A stretch of DNA of 64,000 nt from Acidobacteriaceae bacterium (GCA_003152695.1 PMAT01000090.1:55048-119047); one strand, 5' to 3'. Positions 15,426-24,219 are shown, numbered from the stretch's first letter. The notes: a model not told the origin generated them from the sequence alone. Translations and numbers: made by a program.

Positions 15426-16169
15426 TCACCAGCCCATCCCGCGGCGTCGTATCAGCACGCGAATGCCGACAGCGATCAGCACAAGCGGCCAAAACCGCCA
15501 GATACGGTCGAAGTTCACCACGTTCATCTCGTTGAGCAAGAAAAGTACGCCTAGTCCGATCAGGACGAACGCTCCAATCGGCACTCGCGAGGGCGGGCAG
15601 CATTCGGCATCTGCAGGCTGTCCCTCCGGAGCTGCTGTCGAAGGCGTGGTCGCCGTCAGCGGCGCGGCACCGGCAGCGACACCGGGAGCCGGACTCGGCG
15701 CCGGGCCCGGCGACGAGAACAGGCGGTTAAGGCCGAGCGGATCGGGCGCCGGCAAACCCATCTCGCGGGCACGAGCGGTCTGATACGCCTCAATCGGCAT
15801 ATAAATTACGAACGCAGCGATGCCCAAACCGAAGATGCCATTCACATGCGCGGCCATCCAGATCAGGGTGGCGAAGATCAGCACGTGTACGAAGCCCTTG
15901 GCATATTCGCCGTTGTACATGGCCCCGACCCCGGGAATAAATCCCAGCAGCGCGGCGAGGCGGGGACTTCCGACTCCGGCTACGGGTTGAGCACCCGGCG
16001 GCACGGCGGCAGTGCCGGGTGGTGGCATGGCGCTGCCTAGCTGCGAGGCCAAACATTCCTCACAATAGATAACGCCACGGATGTCTCGCACGCAGCTGTT
16101 GCACAGTGGTTTGCCACACGTACGGCAGAATGCGACTGCGGGAACGTCGACATGATTGGCGCAGTTCAT
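15426..16169 (-). CDS. B-box zinc-finger plus DUF5668 membrane protein
   Basis: The N-terminal 40 residues hold a treble-clef-like zinc site, CANHVDVPAVAFCRTCGKPLC and CVRDIRGVIYCEECLA, similar to B-box fingers of bacterial membrane proteins. Hydrophobic segments follow (LAALLGFIPGVGAMYNG, FVHVLIFATLIWMAAHV, GIFGLGIAAFVIYM), then a proline-rich linker and a C-terminal DUF5668 pair (IGAFVLIGLGVLFLLNEM, FWPLVLIAVGIRVL). The layout suggests a cytoplasmic zinc head on a membrane anchor. The start overlaps the anti-sigma stop by four bases. Function is unknown; cotranscription with ECF sigma and anti-sigma genes suggests envelope homeostasis. Confidence 0.75.
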   Translation of the reverse strand: MNCANHVDVPAVAFCRTCGKPLCNSCVRDIRGVIYCEECLASQLGSAMPPPGTAAVPPGAQPVAGVGSPRLAALLGFIPGVGAMYNGEYAKGFVHVLIFATLIWMAAHVNGIFGLGIAAFVIYMPIEAYQTARAREMGLPAPDPLGLNRLFSSPGPAPSPAPGVAAGAAPLTATTPSTAAPEGQPADAECCPPSRVPIGAFVLIGLGVLFLLNEMNVVNFDRIWRFWPLVLIAVGIRVLIRRRGMGW

Positions 16170-16927
16170 GCGGTTCTCCTGTTCAGCCGGGCCTGATTGG
16201 TTAAATTCTTCATCCCTGGTTCATTCCCAGCTGGAGACACGGCCAGCTCGGGCTGGCTGGCGTCGCGGCTGTAGTTCTGATTAGTGCGATTCTTGTCTTG
16301 GTCTTGCCGGTTATCGCTCTTGGGTTGGGTCTTGGGTGCCGGTTCTTCCGGCTGCTGCTTTTCCGGGGCGGCGACGCGGCGCAAGTCACGCACCCGCGAC
16401 TCGATCTCATACACCAGGCGAAGGTTGTCGTAGTAACGAATTACGCGCGCCTGGGTCGAGGAATAAGTCCTGGCAATGCCCTTGGAGCTCAAGTCGAGCC
16501 GCCGCAGATCGCTGATATGAAGGCCAGCGATACTGAGCAGCAGCGTGATGGAGAAGAATGCCATGCCAAACGACATGGCGAAGCGCGGGGTGGCGACCGG
16601 TGCGAAGATCGGCGCCAAACGGCCCTTCACCTTGTCGAGCCAGCCCTCGCCACGTGGCGAGACTACGGCATGCTCCGACGGAAGCGCCCCTATGGTCTGC
16701 GCCAGAATGTTATGCACCAAGTGGCGCGGCGGTTCAACCTCATCCAGCCCCTCCAGCCAGTGCAGGCCGGCCGTGGCCTCTTCGACCATGGTGCGGCATG
16801 CCGGGCAGGACTGCTGGTGCGCCTCAAACGCGGCCAGCGTAGAGCCGTGCAGAGCGCCATCGATGGCTTCGGCCAGCAGGCCTTCGCACTCGACGCATTG
16901 CATTCCGGATTGGTTCTCGCTGGGCAT
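16166..16927 (-). CDS. Zinc-finger (zf-HC2) anti-sigma factor
   Basis: The N-terminal part has the HxxxCxxC anti-sigma zinc motif: CVECEGLLAEAIDGAL, then HQQSCPACRTMVEEA. A single membrane segment follows at about residues 120-140 (FAMSFGMAFFSITLLLSIAG) and then a charged, glutamine/lysine-rich periplasmic tail of about 110 residues. It should hold the neighbouring ECF sigma factor inactive until a signal releases it. I prefer the ATG at 16927, which shares its A with the sigma stop (TGATG); the track uses the TTG just before it. The strict pairing, order and overlap with the sigma gene make the role convincing, although the signal is unknown. Confidence 0.87.
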   Translation of the reverse strand: MPSENQSGMQCVECEGLLAEAIDGALHGSTLAAFEAHQQSCPACRTMVEEATAGLHWLEGLDEVEPPRHLVHNILAQTIGALPSEHAVVSPRGEGWLDKVKGRLAPIFAPVATPRFAMSFGMAFFSITLLLSIAGLHISDLRRLDLSSKGIARTYSSTQARVIRYYDNLRLVYEIESRVRDLRRVAAPEKQQPEEPAPKTQPKSDNRQDQDKNRTNQNYSRDASQPELAVSPAGNEPGMKNLTNQARLNRRTA

Positions 16928-17526
16928 CAACTCACCTGTCTGTAACTACGTTGTAACAGCCTCGCAAGTTCCGTTCGCCCTCGATTTATACGACTTTTCA
17001 CAGTGCCTTCAGGGACTTTGAGGACTAGGGCAATGTCTTTGTAGTCCATATCCTGGAGATCGCGCAGAATGACTGCCTCTCGCAACTCGGGAGAGAGCTT
17101 GCGCAGAGCTTTATGGACCAGCGTCTGCGCCTCCTGGCTGCGCACCCCGGCTTCGGGACCGGCGGAGGGGTCTTCCAGCTTCTCCGCCAGGGTCAGGCCA
17201 TCGTCCTGGTTGCCCGGCGTTGCCTCCAGGGAGTCGGTGATGCGGTCGTATTTTCCCTTGCGAAAGTGATCCACCAGCAGATTTCGCGTGACCGTGGTGA
17301 CCCAAGTCATAAACGAAGCCCGCGTGGTGTCGAACGTGCTTAGCGTGCGATACATTTTGATGAATACTTCCTGCGACAAGTCAGCCGCATCCTCCGGCGA
17401 TCCCGAAAAGCGATAGCAGATGTTATAGATCCGGCGATGATACTGCTGAACGATCTCCTGCCAAGCCGCAGCGTCGCCTGTAACACAGCGACGGATGAGG
17501 GCATTGACGGCTTGGATATCGTCCAA
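16927..17526 (-). CDS. ECF RNA polymerase sigma factor (RpoE-like)
   Basis: Region 2 is recognisable (YHRRIYNICYRFSGSPEDAADLSQEVF, then TFDTTRASFMTWVTTVTRN), and region 4 has the HTH of ECF sigmas (LSPELREAVILRDLQDMDYK followed by VPEGTVKSRINRGR). It directs RNA polymerase to stress promoters and is probably autoregulated. The track start is TTG at 17526, directly after an in-frame TGA, so no longer form is possible. The 199-residue length fits. It heads a five-gene minus-strand operon with its anti-sigma and three membrane proteins. Confidence 0.93.
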   Translation of the reverse strand: MDDIQAVNALIRRCVTGDAAAWQEIVQQYHRRIYNICYRFSGSPEDAADLSQEVFIKMYRTLSTFDTTRASFMTWVTTVTRNLLVDHFRKGKYDRITDSLEATPGNQDDGLTLAEKLEDPSAGPEAGVRSQEAQTLVHKALRKLSPELREAVILRDLQDMDYKDIALVLKVPEGTVKSRINRGRTELARLLQRSYRQVS

Positions 17527-18057
17527 TCAGCGCTCCCAAGGGGCGTGACTGCTGGCCCAATCCCACTCTCTGCTAAAGACTTATACGAAAAAGCACGATC
17601 AGAAGTTCGATCGAATCAGACAGACTCCGCCCGCTCTTGCATTGGCCAGAAACTTTGGACGTGCGGATGATTTTCGCCTGCATTGTAGCAGGGGCGGGAA
17701 GCTTCGGGCGGTGACGACGAAAGGGAACGAAGCGGGCAAACCGCACGAAGTCTCCGCAATTCCCAAATTGGGAATGTTAACTACTAAAGTATTAGTTAGC
17801 GCGCCAGAGAGTGCTATGGATCAAAGCCTGAAAGTGGTACAATTTTATACAGGTTGCTTGGAGTTCTTCCTGTCGCGCCACGCTGGGAGGAATTGCCATC
17901 GACAACGGGCGCGCCGCCCAAAGTCCTGCGCGTTTAGGGACGAACCGGGCGCAATTTGCGGTATGCAAGCCCAGGACAAGCACGACAAATTCCGTATTTT
18001 GCGCAGTGGGATTAGGGTTTTCGGACGTGCGCCCTAGGATTGCGCGGGTCTGGCCCG
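17527..18057. other. Divergent intergenic region between the ECF operon and the hybrid kinase
   Basis: This 530-bp stretch holds the promoters of both divergent units. Small ORFs here (17642-18037 plus, 17792-17983 minus) lack recognisable motifs and overlap the palindromes at 17759-17798, so I treat them as noise. Apart from those palindromes no further feature can be assigned. Confidence 0.5.
17759..17798. promoter_or_regulatory. Two adjacent palindromes upstream of the hybrid kinase gene
   Basis: ATTCCCAAATTGGGAAT is a perfect 17-nt palindrome. Three bases later AACTACTAAAGTATTAGTT is a second, near-perfect one. They lie in an AT-rich island between divergent genes, a position typical for dimeric regulator binding. 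No regulator can be named. Confidence 0.55.
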
Positions 18058-20088
18058 ATGCCGCTTATTGTCATCGTCGCGCTGCTGATTGAGACTGCGC
18101 TATTGCTTTGGCTGCTCCGATGCAAGCTTAGGAGTGATCGTGAACTGGTGCGCCTGCGCCAGGAATTGGCGGCCGAATCGGCCCGCCTGCGCGACGCGGA
18201 GAATAAGCAGCAACTCCTCTTCTCCGCTAACCCCTATCCTATGTGGGTTTATGACTGTAGGACCTTGCGCTTTGTTTCGGTGAATGATGCCGCGGTGCGG
18301 ACCTACGGGTTTTCCCGCGAGGAATTCCTGGGAATGACGATCTTGGGTATCCGCCCTCCCGAGGAGACACCGGCGTTGCTGAATTATGTGAGCCATATCC
18401 ATCCTGGGTTTAACGGCATTGGAATCCGGCGCCACCGGAAAAAGGACGGCAGTCTTCTATTCGTCGAGATCAGCGGGTTCGCTTTCGAGCGCAATGGCGG
18501 TTCCTACGAATTGACACTGGCCAATGACGTCACCCAACGCAAGCTTATGGAGGAGGCGCTAATACAATCGCAGACCTCGCTGCAATCGCTGGTGGACAGT
18601 GCACCTTTCGGTATCTGCCGTACTTCGCTCGAGGAGGACCGGTTTGAATCCCTGAATCCAGCGATGCTGAAGATCCTGGGCGGCTACCGTCTCGACGAAG
18701 CCATGGGCCTGAAAATCTCTACCCAGGTCTATTCGGACCCTAGGGACCGCGGCCGCCTGATGGAGATCCTTCGGCGAAATGCAACCGTCCAGGGTTATGA
18801 ACTCAACTTGCTGCGGCGTGATGGCAGCACGGTGCCACTGCGAATCTCCGGTTCGCTGGCTAGCGACCCTCATAGCAATGCGGAATACTTCACTGGCTAT
18901 GTCGAAGACATGACCCAGCAGAGCGCGCTGGAGCAGCAGGTCCGGCAGGTGCAGAAACTGGAGGCAGTGGCCAGACTGGCAGGAGGCGTGGCTCACGATT
19001 TCAACAACATCCTGGTGGTGATCAAGCTCTCGACCGAATTGATGCTGGCTCAGACCACGCTGGATAATCCGCTCAGCAAGTCGCTGTTGCAGGTTTCCAA
19101 CGCCGCCGACCGGGCCGCCGCCCTCACCCGGCAGATGCTGGCACTGGGGCGGCAGCAGATTATGCAGGTCCGCGTCATCAACGTGAACTCCGTGGTAACC
19201 GAAACTTCGCACATGTTGTGCCGCATCATCGGAGAAGACATTCGACTGGTGACCAACCTCTGCGACACCCTGGAGAATTCCCGCCTGGATCCCAATCAGG
19301 TTGGCCAAGTGATCCTCAACCTGGCGGTCAACGCGCGCGATGCCATGCCCGAAGGCGGCGTCCTCCATCTCGAAACCTGCAACGTCGACTTAGACAATGC
19401 CTACGCCCAGGAGCATCCGCCCGTCCAACCCGGACGCTACGTGATGTTAGCGGTTAGCGACACCGGGACCGGCATCGACAAATCGATTCTGCCGCGCATT
19501 TTCGATCCCTTCTTCACCACCAAGGAAGTGGGCAAAGGCACCGGCCTGGGGCTGTCGATCGTGTACGGCATTGTGAAACAGAGCGGCGGCTACGTCTGGG
19601 TTTACAGCGAACCGGCGCATGGCACAACCTTCAAACTCTACTTCCCCGCGATTACCGCACCCTTGGAGAATCCGCTGGTGTGCAGCGAGGCGTACTCGGA
19701 GCCGAGCGGGCAAACCATCCTGATCGTCGAAGACGACGCCACCATTCGCGGCAATGTGCGTGAGTGTTTGCAGCAGTTGGGTTACCACGTCGTCGAAGCT
19801 GAGAATGGGGAGGCCGCGCTGCAGGTTTACGACCGTCTGCACGGCAAAATCGATCTGGTCCTTTCCGACCTGGTGATGCCGGGCATGGGAGGCTATGAAC
19901 TGGCGGGCCAGCTTGCCCAGCGTCACCCGGGGGTGCGAATGCTGTTCATGTCAGGCTACACGGAAGACAGTGCGGCGCGCCGCGACATCCTGTTGCAGGG
20001 TAGTGCATTTCTGCAGAAGCCATTCAGTGTCGCCGACTTGTCGACTGCCGTGCACCAGGCATTGGCGGTTCGCGCCGCCATGGCTTAA
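18058..20088 (+). CDS. Hybrid sensor histidine kinase, PAS-PAS-HisKA-HATPase-REC
   Basis: A single N-terminal membrane helix (PLIVIVALLIETALLLWLL) is followed by two PAS domains at about residues 45-165 and 175-290, an H-box with HDFNN near residue 313, a HATPase with NLAVNARDAMPEGG, DTGTGID and GTGLGLSIV, and a C-terminal receiver with VLSDLVMPGMGGYEL whose aspartate accepts phosphate. It should autophosphorylate and pass phosphate to its own receiver. The start is moved from TTG 18040 to ATG 18058, which begins the hydrophobic segment cleanly. There is no output domain and no adjacent response regulator. Sensing probably occurs through PAS domains in the cytoplasm. Confidence 0.92.
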   Translation: MPLIVIVALLIETALLLWLLRCKLRSDRELVRLRQELAAESARLRDAENKQQLLFSANPYPMWVYDCRTLRFVSVNDAAVRTYGFSREEFLGMTILGIRPPEETPALLNYVSHIHPGFNGIGIRRHRKKDGSLLFVEISGFAFERNGGSYELTLANDVTQRKLMEEALIQSQTSLQSLVDSAPFGICRTSLEEDRFESLNPAMLKILGGYRLDEAMGLKISTQVYSDPRDRGRLMEILRRNATVQGYELNLLRRDGSTVPLRISGSLASDPHSNAEYFTGYVEDMTQQSALEQQVRQVQKLEAVARLAGGVAHDFNNILVVIKLSTELMLAQTTLDNPLSKSLLQVSNAADRAAALTRQMLALGRQQIMQVRVINVNSVVTETSHMLCRIIGEDIRLVTNLCDTLENSRLDPNQVGQVILNLAVNARDAMPEGGVLHLETCNVDLDNAYAQEHPPVQPGRYVMLAVSDTGTGIDKSILPRIFDPFFTTKEVGKGTGLGLSIVYGIVKQSGGYVWVYSEPAHGTTFKLYFPAITAPLENPLVCSEAYSEPSGQTILIVEDDATIRGNVRECLQQLGYHVVEAENGEAALQVYDRLHGKIDLVLSDLVMPGMGGYELAGQLAQRHPGVRMLFMSGYTEDSAARRDILLQGSAFLQKPFSVADLSTAVHQALAVRAAMA

Positions 20089-20102
20089 TGCCTGCTCGCG
20101 CT

Positions 20103-20390
20103 TCATTCTGCGCGGAACAGGCCGGCCCAGGAATCATCCAAGTTGTTCCAGCGATCACCTTCCAACCACTTGCCCTCGGAATCGGGCAGGTAGAGGACCC
20201 CGTGGCCCTGGGCGCAAACCATTTCCGTTCCTGACCCGTTGAACAAGATGCTGCCCGGCGCGCCGATGCGGACGGGAATACTCAGCCGCCGCAAACAGAC
20301 GCGGCAGCGCTTTTGTTGGTCGCGGACCGACCATGACAGTGGAGCGATCGCAAGCATCAGGAACAGCCACAAGGCCGCGCCATCGGCCAC
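20103..20390 (-). CDS. Hypothetical protein with membrane segment and Cys-x2-Cys site
   Basis: The 95-residue frame starts with a hydrophobic stretch (ALWLFLMLAIAPLSW) and continues with RCRVCLRRLSIPVRIGAPGS, GTEMVCAQGHGVLYLPDSEG and WNNLDDSW. A CxxC with a later C and H could form one zinc site. The only possible start in frame is GTG at 20390, and an upstream in-frame TGA lies about 100 bp earlier. The sequence looks like the C-terminal part of a longer membrane protein, so it may be N-terminally truncated. No ribosome-binding site is obvious. Not a family I can name. Confidence 0.5.
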   Translation of the reverse strand: MADGAALWLFLMLAIAPLSWSVRDQQKRCRVCLRRLSIPVRIGAPGSILFNGSGTEMVCAQGHGVLYLPDSEGKWLEGDRWNNLDDSWAGLFRAE

Positions 20391-20619
20391 CGGATACTCC
20401 GATCCAAGCAGGGATGTACGCCCGGTCCAGCCGGATTCGCCCCCTCCGTCGGAGGATATTCATAAATCGCCTGAACACCGCTGTGTGCAGTAGCTCACAT
20501 TCACGGCGGCGCAAAACGGGTAGGATGGATCGAACCGCTTCTCAGGGATGCATCGGCTGGCGATTCGCCGGCCATGTGGGCGGCAGAGATTCGCGTAGTT
20601 ATTTCGGGAGGAGATCAAG

Positions 20620-20865
20620 ATGGCCGAACCAAGTTACGAAGAACTGAAAGCCCGAGTCCAGGAATTGGAAAAGCAGACTCAACGCAAGCGGGGCAGCCTG
20701 GATTTCAAGGTCAGCGAAAAAGGCGGGATGAGCGTCTATGGCCTGGGACGATTCCCGGTCACCCTCTATTACGAGCAATGGATCCGGTTGCTCGACCAAG
20801 TCGATCAGATTCGCGAGTTTCTGGAAGCCAACAAGGCTGGCATGAAATTGAAGCACACGGAATGA
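20620..20865 (+). CDS. Small conserved-looking hypothetical protein
   Basis: This 81-residue protein begins with a short coiled coil (YEELKARVQELEKQTQ) followed by a compact domain SLDFKVSEKGGMSVYGLG and RFPVTLYYEQWIRLLDQ. A very good ribosome-binding site (GGGAGGAG) precedes the ATG, which supports a real gene. There is no signal peptide or membrane segment, so it should be cytoplasmic. It stands alone before the tRNA-Arg gene. The family is not recognised. Confidence 0.7.
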   Translation: MAEPSYEELKARVQELEKQTQRKRGSLDFKVSEKGGMSVYGLGRFPVTLYYEQWIRLLDQVDQIREFLEANKAGMKLKHTE

Positions 20866-20946
20866 TCGCTGCGGAACATTGGGGTAGCTCCGGTCCGCAA
20901 GACCCACCACGGCTATGATAGTGGCGCGTGTATAATTTTTACGAGC

Positions 20947-21023
20947 GCGCCCGTAGCTCAGCTGGATAGAGCGATTGCCTCCGGAGCAATAGGTCGGGAG
21001 TTCGAATCTCTCCGGGCGCGCCA
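20947..21023 (+). tRNA. tRNA-Arg(CCG)
   Basis: The 77-nt cloverleaf is complete: acceptor GCGCCCG pairs with CGGGCGC, followed by a D-arm with GCTCAGCTGGATAGAGC. The anticodon stem ATTGC/GCAAT encloses the loop CTCCGGA (anticodon CCG). The T-loop is TTCGAAT, and CCA is encoded at the 3' end. Confidence 0.97.
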
Positions 21024-21096
21024 GAGACCCGTATCCTCCTAGCTGTGCGCCCCCGTCATGCTCTCTCTGATTTTTTTGAAAGTTCTCGCACAGGAC

Positions 21097-22854
21097 CTAG
21101 CGAACGGCCGCAAGGGTGTCGAGTTCTTGCTGCAACTTGCGTAAGCGCTCAAACTCGTTTTGCACGGCATTGGTACCGGCGGCCACAAGCTCTCTGGCCT
21201 TGGAAAGCGCTTGTTCGGCTGATGCGCCCACCTCGCGCAGCAGCCTGCGAACGTCGGATTCAAGCCGCAGACGGCTCTCCACCACTCGCTGTTCGACATC
21301 CCCCTGAACGCGTGAGGCGTTAGTGTCCAGAAGCTGCTCCAAAAAGTTCGCCGCGTCCTTTTGTACCCAGCGACGAATGTGAAGCGCTCCCATCACGGCA
21401 TCGAACGAGTACAACAGGGGCGACGCCGGGTGCGCGATGGTGACCATGTCGTGAAAGAAAAACCGCGAGCGGGTTCGGAAGCCATGCTCGGCATCCAACG
21501 ATTTTGGCAAGTGCGAGAAGTCAGCCGCCTGCTCCTCGGAAATTCGCAGCAGCAGCCCGTTTACCAGGTCCACGAAGCGCTGCGTGACCGCGCCATAGAG
21601 TTCCTCCGCCTGCGTCTCCTCAGTGTCCAGCCACGGCATGACATGCCGCCGAGCGACCGTCTGGGCAATCGTCATGAACTCCCTCCGCCTGCGCGGACCA
21701 AACGTGGTCGCTACAGCGCTGGTCTCGCGCTTAAACTCTTCCCGGGCGATTGGCAATACCTGCTTCAGGAATTCCTTGCGACGACCAAGCAGCGTCATCG
21801 CCAGTCTCATCTGCCCGGCCGAAAACAGGGCCCCGAGGTCCCGCAGCGATTGCTCGGCCTGGCTTACGGTCTGCCGGAGATGCGCAATCCTTTGTTCCGA
21901 GTTGGCAATCGGTTCTCTTAGCGCCCTGACGCGTTCCTCGAGCGAGCGTTGCAGCGAAGCCGAGAATCGGCGCATCCCCCGCTCCGCCGCCGCACGAGTC
22001 ATGGCCTGCCCTGATTTGCTGGCCAGGAGTTTGAGATTTTCCATCAGGTTGTTCCAGTCATCGGCATCGGTGGAGTTGTTAAGCCGATTTAGCGCGCTGA
22101 CTTCATAGATCTGGCCAACCGGCCTCTTCAGACGGTCCTCAAGAACTTTGGTTGCGAACTCCGACGCTTGCTGCCGTTCCGTAGCCGAGACGCGGTCAAT
22201 TTTGTTCAGCACGATCAGAATCTCGTCAACATTAGCGGCGACCGCCTCGATCAGCGCCACTTCCTCCCCGGAAATCGGCGGGTCGGCGCCCACGACCAGA
22301 ATGGCGGCATCGATTTGCGGTATGAAATCCCTGGTGGTTTCCGTGTTCCCGGAGAAGACAGAGCCAATTCCCGGGGTATCGACCAGGCACATTCCACTGG
22401 CCAGCAGCGGCGAAGGCAGGAAGACCTCAACTCCAGCCACTTGCTTGGAGTTTTCCGGGTTCAATTCTTCGGAAACATACTGCGGCAGCTCCTCCGGCCG
22501 AATCGTCCGCCAGCGAGTGTCGATCAGAACGCGCGCCGTTAGCCTATCTCCGTAACGTAGCACCGTGGGCACGGTGGTCACGGGCACAACCCCGGTCGGA
22601 AGTATCGGTTCTCCTACGAAGGCGTCGAGCAGGGTGGATTTGCCGCGTTTGAACTGGCCGACGCAAGCGACGAAGAAGCGCCCTTCATTGATTCGTGCGA
22701 CCAACTGCCGCACGTCGGCGCTGACCGAACCTTCGCCCAACTGCTCGGCCATTGCCGCCAGTCGATCCAGTGCTTGCGCGTGGGGAGTCCGGGCAACGGC
22801 AGCTTGGTTGGGAATCGAGATGTCATCAATGTTGTGCATCGTTCGTTGGTTCAA
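21097..22854 (-). CDS. Dynamin-like large GTPase
   Basis: The GTPase domain has a P-loop GQFKRGKST at residues 66-74, a switch region with the threonines of PVTTVPTVLRYG, DTPGIG at about 159 and NKID at about 217. Long helical segments fill the rest to residue 585, including a heptad-rich C-terminus (RELVAAGTNAVQNEFERLRK). This is the layout of bacterial dynamin-like proteins, which self-assemble on membranes and remodel or protect them. A weakly hydrophobic region near residue 460 (HPASPLLYSFDAVMGAL) could be a membrane paddle. It lies 36 bp after the ATPase gene on the same strand and is probably cotranscribed. The GTPase assignment is firm; the biological process is unknown. Confidence 0.85.
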   Translation of the reverse strand: MNQRTMHNIDDISIPNQAAVARTPHAQALDRLAAMAEQLGEGSVSADVRQLVARINEGRFFVACVGQFKRGKSTLLDAFVGEPILPTGVVPVTTVPTVLRYGDRLTARVLIDTRWRTIRPEELPQYVSEELNPENSKQVAGVEVFLPSPLLASGMCLVDTPGIGSVFSGNTETTRDFIPQIDAAILVVGADPPISGEEVALIEAVAANVDEILIVLNKIDRVSATERQQASEFATKVLEDRLKRPVGQIYEVSALNRLNNSTDADDWNNLMENLKLLASKSGQAMTRAAAERGMRRFSASLQRSLEERVRALREPIANSEQRIAHLRQTVSQAEQSLRDLGALFSAGQMRLAMTLLGRRKEFLKQVLPIAREEFKRETSAVATTFGPRRRREFMTIAQTVARRHVMPWLDTEETQAEELYGAVTQRFVDLVNGLLLRISEEQAADFSHLPKSLDAEHGFRTRSRFFFHDMVTIAHPASPLLYSFDAVMGALHIRRWVQKDAANFLEQLLDTNASRVQGDVEQRVVESRLRLESDVRRLLREVGASAEQALSKARELVAAGTNAVQNEFERLRKLQQELDTLAAVR

Positions 22855-22890
22855 CTAGGGTTCGCTCAACCACTTCCATCGCCGCGCGGA

Positions 22891-23634
22891 TCATTGACTC
22901 ACCATCGCGATTCTGTAATCAATGTACAGCGGCGCGATCTTGATCTGGTTCTCGTGACAGTACTTGGGGGTCTTGGCCATGCGAATCATTTGGAGCATGG
23001 CTCCGGGATTTCCCTCGCTGTACTCGACCACTTTATTCAGAAATTGCTCGACATTGTCCGCCGTTAAACCCTCTCGCTCGGCACAGCCTGCTGCAAAACG
23101 ACGTGCAACTTCCGGATCGAAATTTCGCAGCGCGAACCTCTCAGCTCGATCGGGAAATAGCGGCAGAACGAATCCCACATCCTCCATGTGGGCGGAACGC
23201 GATACCGCGATCACCGGGACCGACCAGTTCAACATGAGCTCACGAATTGAGGCTGCCAACGCCTGCGAGGGACGCACAAGATGGTCCACGATGACCAGAT
23301 ATTTGGAGTTGCGCAGTGCATCGCGGACCAGTCCTTTTACGGAGGTGGTGGTTTTCGCCTGCAGCGACTCCGTCCCGCGCCGGCACGACTTGGTGAGCAC
23401 GGGATGTTCCAGTTCCAACAGCGACTCCGCTAGATCTCGGTACAGCGCCTGCGGGGTCGGGTTCTGCGGACTGTACAGGACGTCAGCGAATTCCGGGAAC
23501 ACCCGCCGCAACAGCAAGGTCTTTCCAACGCCTGCGGGGCCGTGCAAGAGGAACGAACGTCGAGCCGCAAAGCGCGATCGCAATTGCTCGACCTCCTGTT
23601 CGCGTCCGAAAATTGTGAGACCGGCAAGCATCAT
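22891..23634 (-). CDS. P-loop ATPase of AAA/STAND type
   Basis: The protein starts with the NTPase entry TIFGREQEVEQLRSRF and has Walker A HGPAGVGKT at residues 31-39 and a Walker B-like YLVIVDHL at about 113-120. RSAHMEDVGFVLPLF and LRNFDPEVARRFAAG correspond to the sensor and lid regions of ATPases that act as switches. There is no effector or repeat domain, so it is a bare 247-residue switch module. Its ATG overlaps the stop of the upstream 171-residue gene (ATGA), and the dynamin-like gene follows, making a tight cassette. It might regulate or recruit the GTPase; that is inference. Confidence 0.8.
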   Translation of the reverse strand: MMLAGLTIFGREQEVEQLRSRFAARRSFLLHGPAGVGKTLLLRRVFPEFADVLYSPQNPTPQALYRDLAESLLELEHPVLTKSCRRGTESLQAKTTTSVKGLVRDALRNSKYLVIVDHLVRPSQALAASIRELMLNWSVPVIAVSRSAHMEDVGFVLPLFPDRAERFALRNFDPEVARRFAAGCAEREGLTADNVEQFLNKVVEYSEGNPGAMLQMIRMAKTPKYCHENQIKIAPLYIDYRIAMVSQ

Positions 23635-24146
23635 CCTCGTGACTTTTTGTTCCGAAGCCGGCGGGCGTCTTCAGCCTCGTCGTCGCTGCCGGCCTGCCCG
23701 TCGCCAGCATTCGAGTGGAGCACATACCCATGCAGCTCTTTGACCGTGGATTGTAGCTCCGCAATTACGCCATGAAGATCGGTGGCGCCCTGCTCCGATA
23801 CTGCGCCGTAACCTCGCATGTAATGGGGATCGAGTTCCGCGATGGCAATCTCGATGAAAGTGAGATCGACGTGAATGGCATGGGCCGCCGAGATCCGCGG
23901 CTCTTCCGGCCCGAGCGACTGCCTGGCTAAGACTTGCAGAAGTTGTACCCGAAGCCGGGCGATGTAGTCCTCGATGGTCTTCCTTTGCTGGGGAATAATG
24001 TCGCCAATATAGCCGGGAAAGACACTCTTGGAGGCCGCAGCATTCAGGGTGTCTTCGACATTCCCCAGCAACTTGTCGATGTGCTTACACGTGACCAGTA
24101 AGCGCTGGCGCTGGCTCGGATTCAACGTGATGTGGTGTTCGTGCAA
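23631..24146 (-). CDS. Hypothetical protein, first gene of the dynamin/ATPase cassette
   Basis: This 171-residue protein is predicted largely helical (LLVTCKHIDKLLGNVEDTLN, then QRKTIEDYIARLRVQLLQVL) with a charged, glycine/aspartate-rich C-terminal tail. It has no signal peptide or membrane segment. Its TGA overlaps the ATPase start by four bases, so the products are made in coupled amounts. It could be a scaffold or sensor for the ATPase. I recognise no family; the helical bundle resembles small four-helix proteins. Confidence 0.7.
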   Translation of the reverse strand: MHEHHITLNPSQRQRLLVTCKHIDKLLGNVEDTLNAAASKSVFPGYIGDIIPQQRKTIEDYIARLRVQLLQVLARQSLGPEEPRISAAHAIHVDLTFIEIAIAELDPHYMRGYGAVSEQGATDLHGVIAELQSTVKELHGYVLHSNAGDGQAGSDDEAEDARRLRNKKSRG

Positions 24147-24219
24147 TTCTTACTCTTCCACCGATTCGATCGCAGGCGCCAGTATCAACAAGTGCTGGCG
24201 TCTCGGCAGTCTTTCATCG

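Noticed and set aside
17642-18037. 131-residue ORF upstream of the hybrid kinase
   Set aside because: It covers the palindromes and has no recognisable features.
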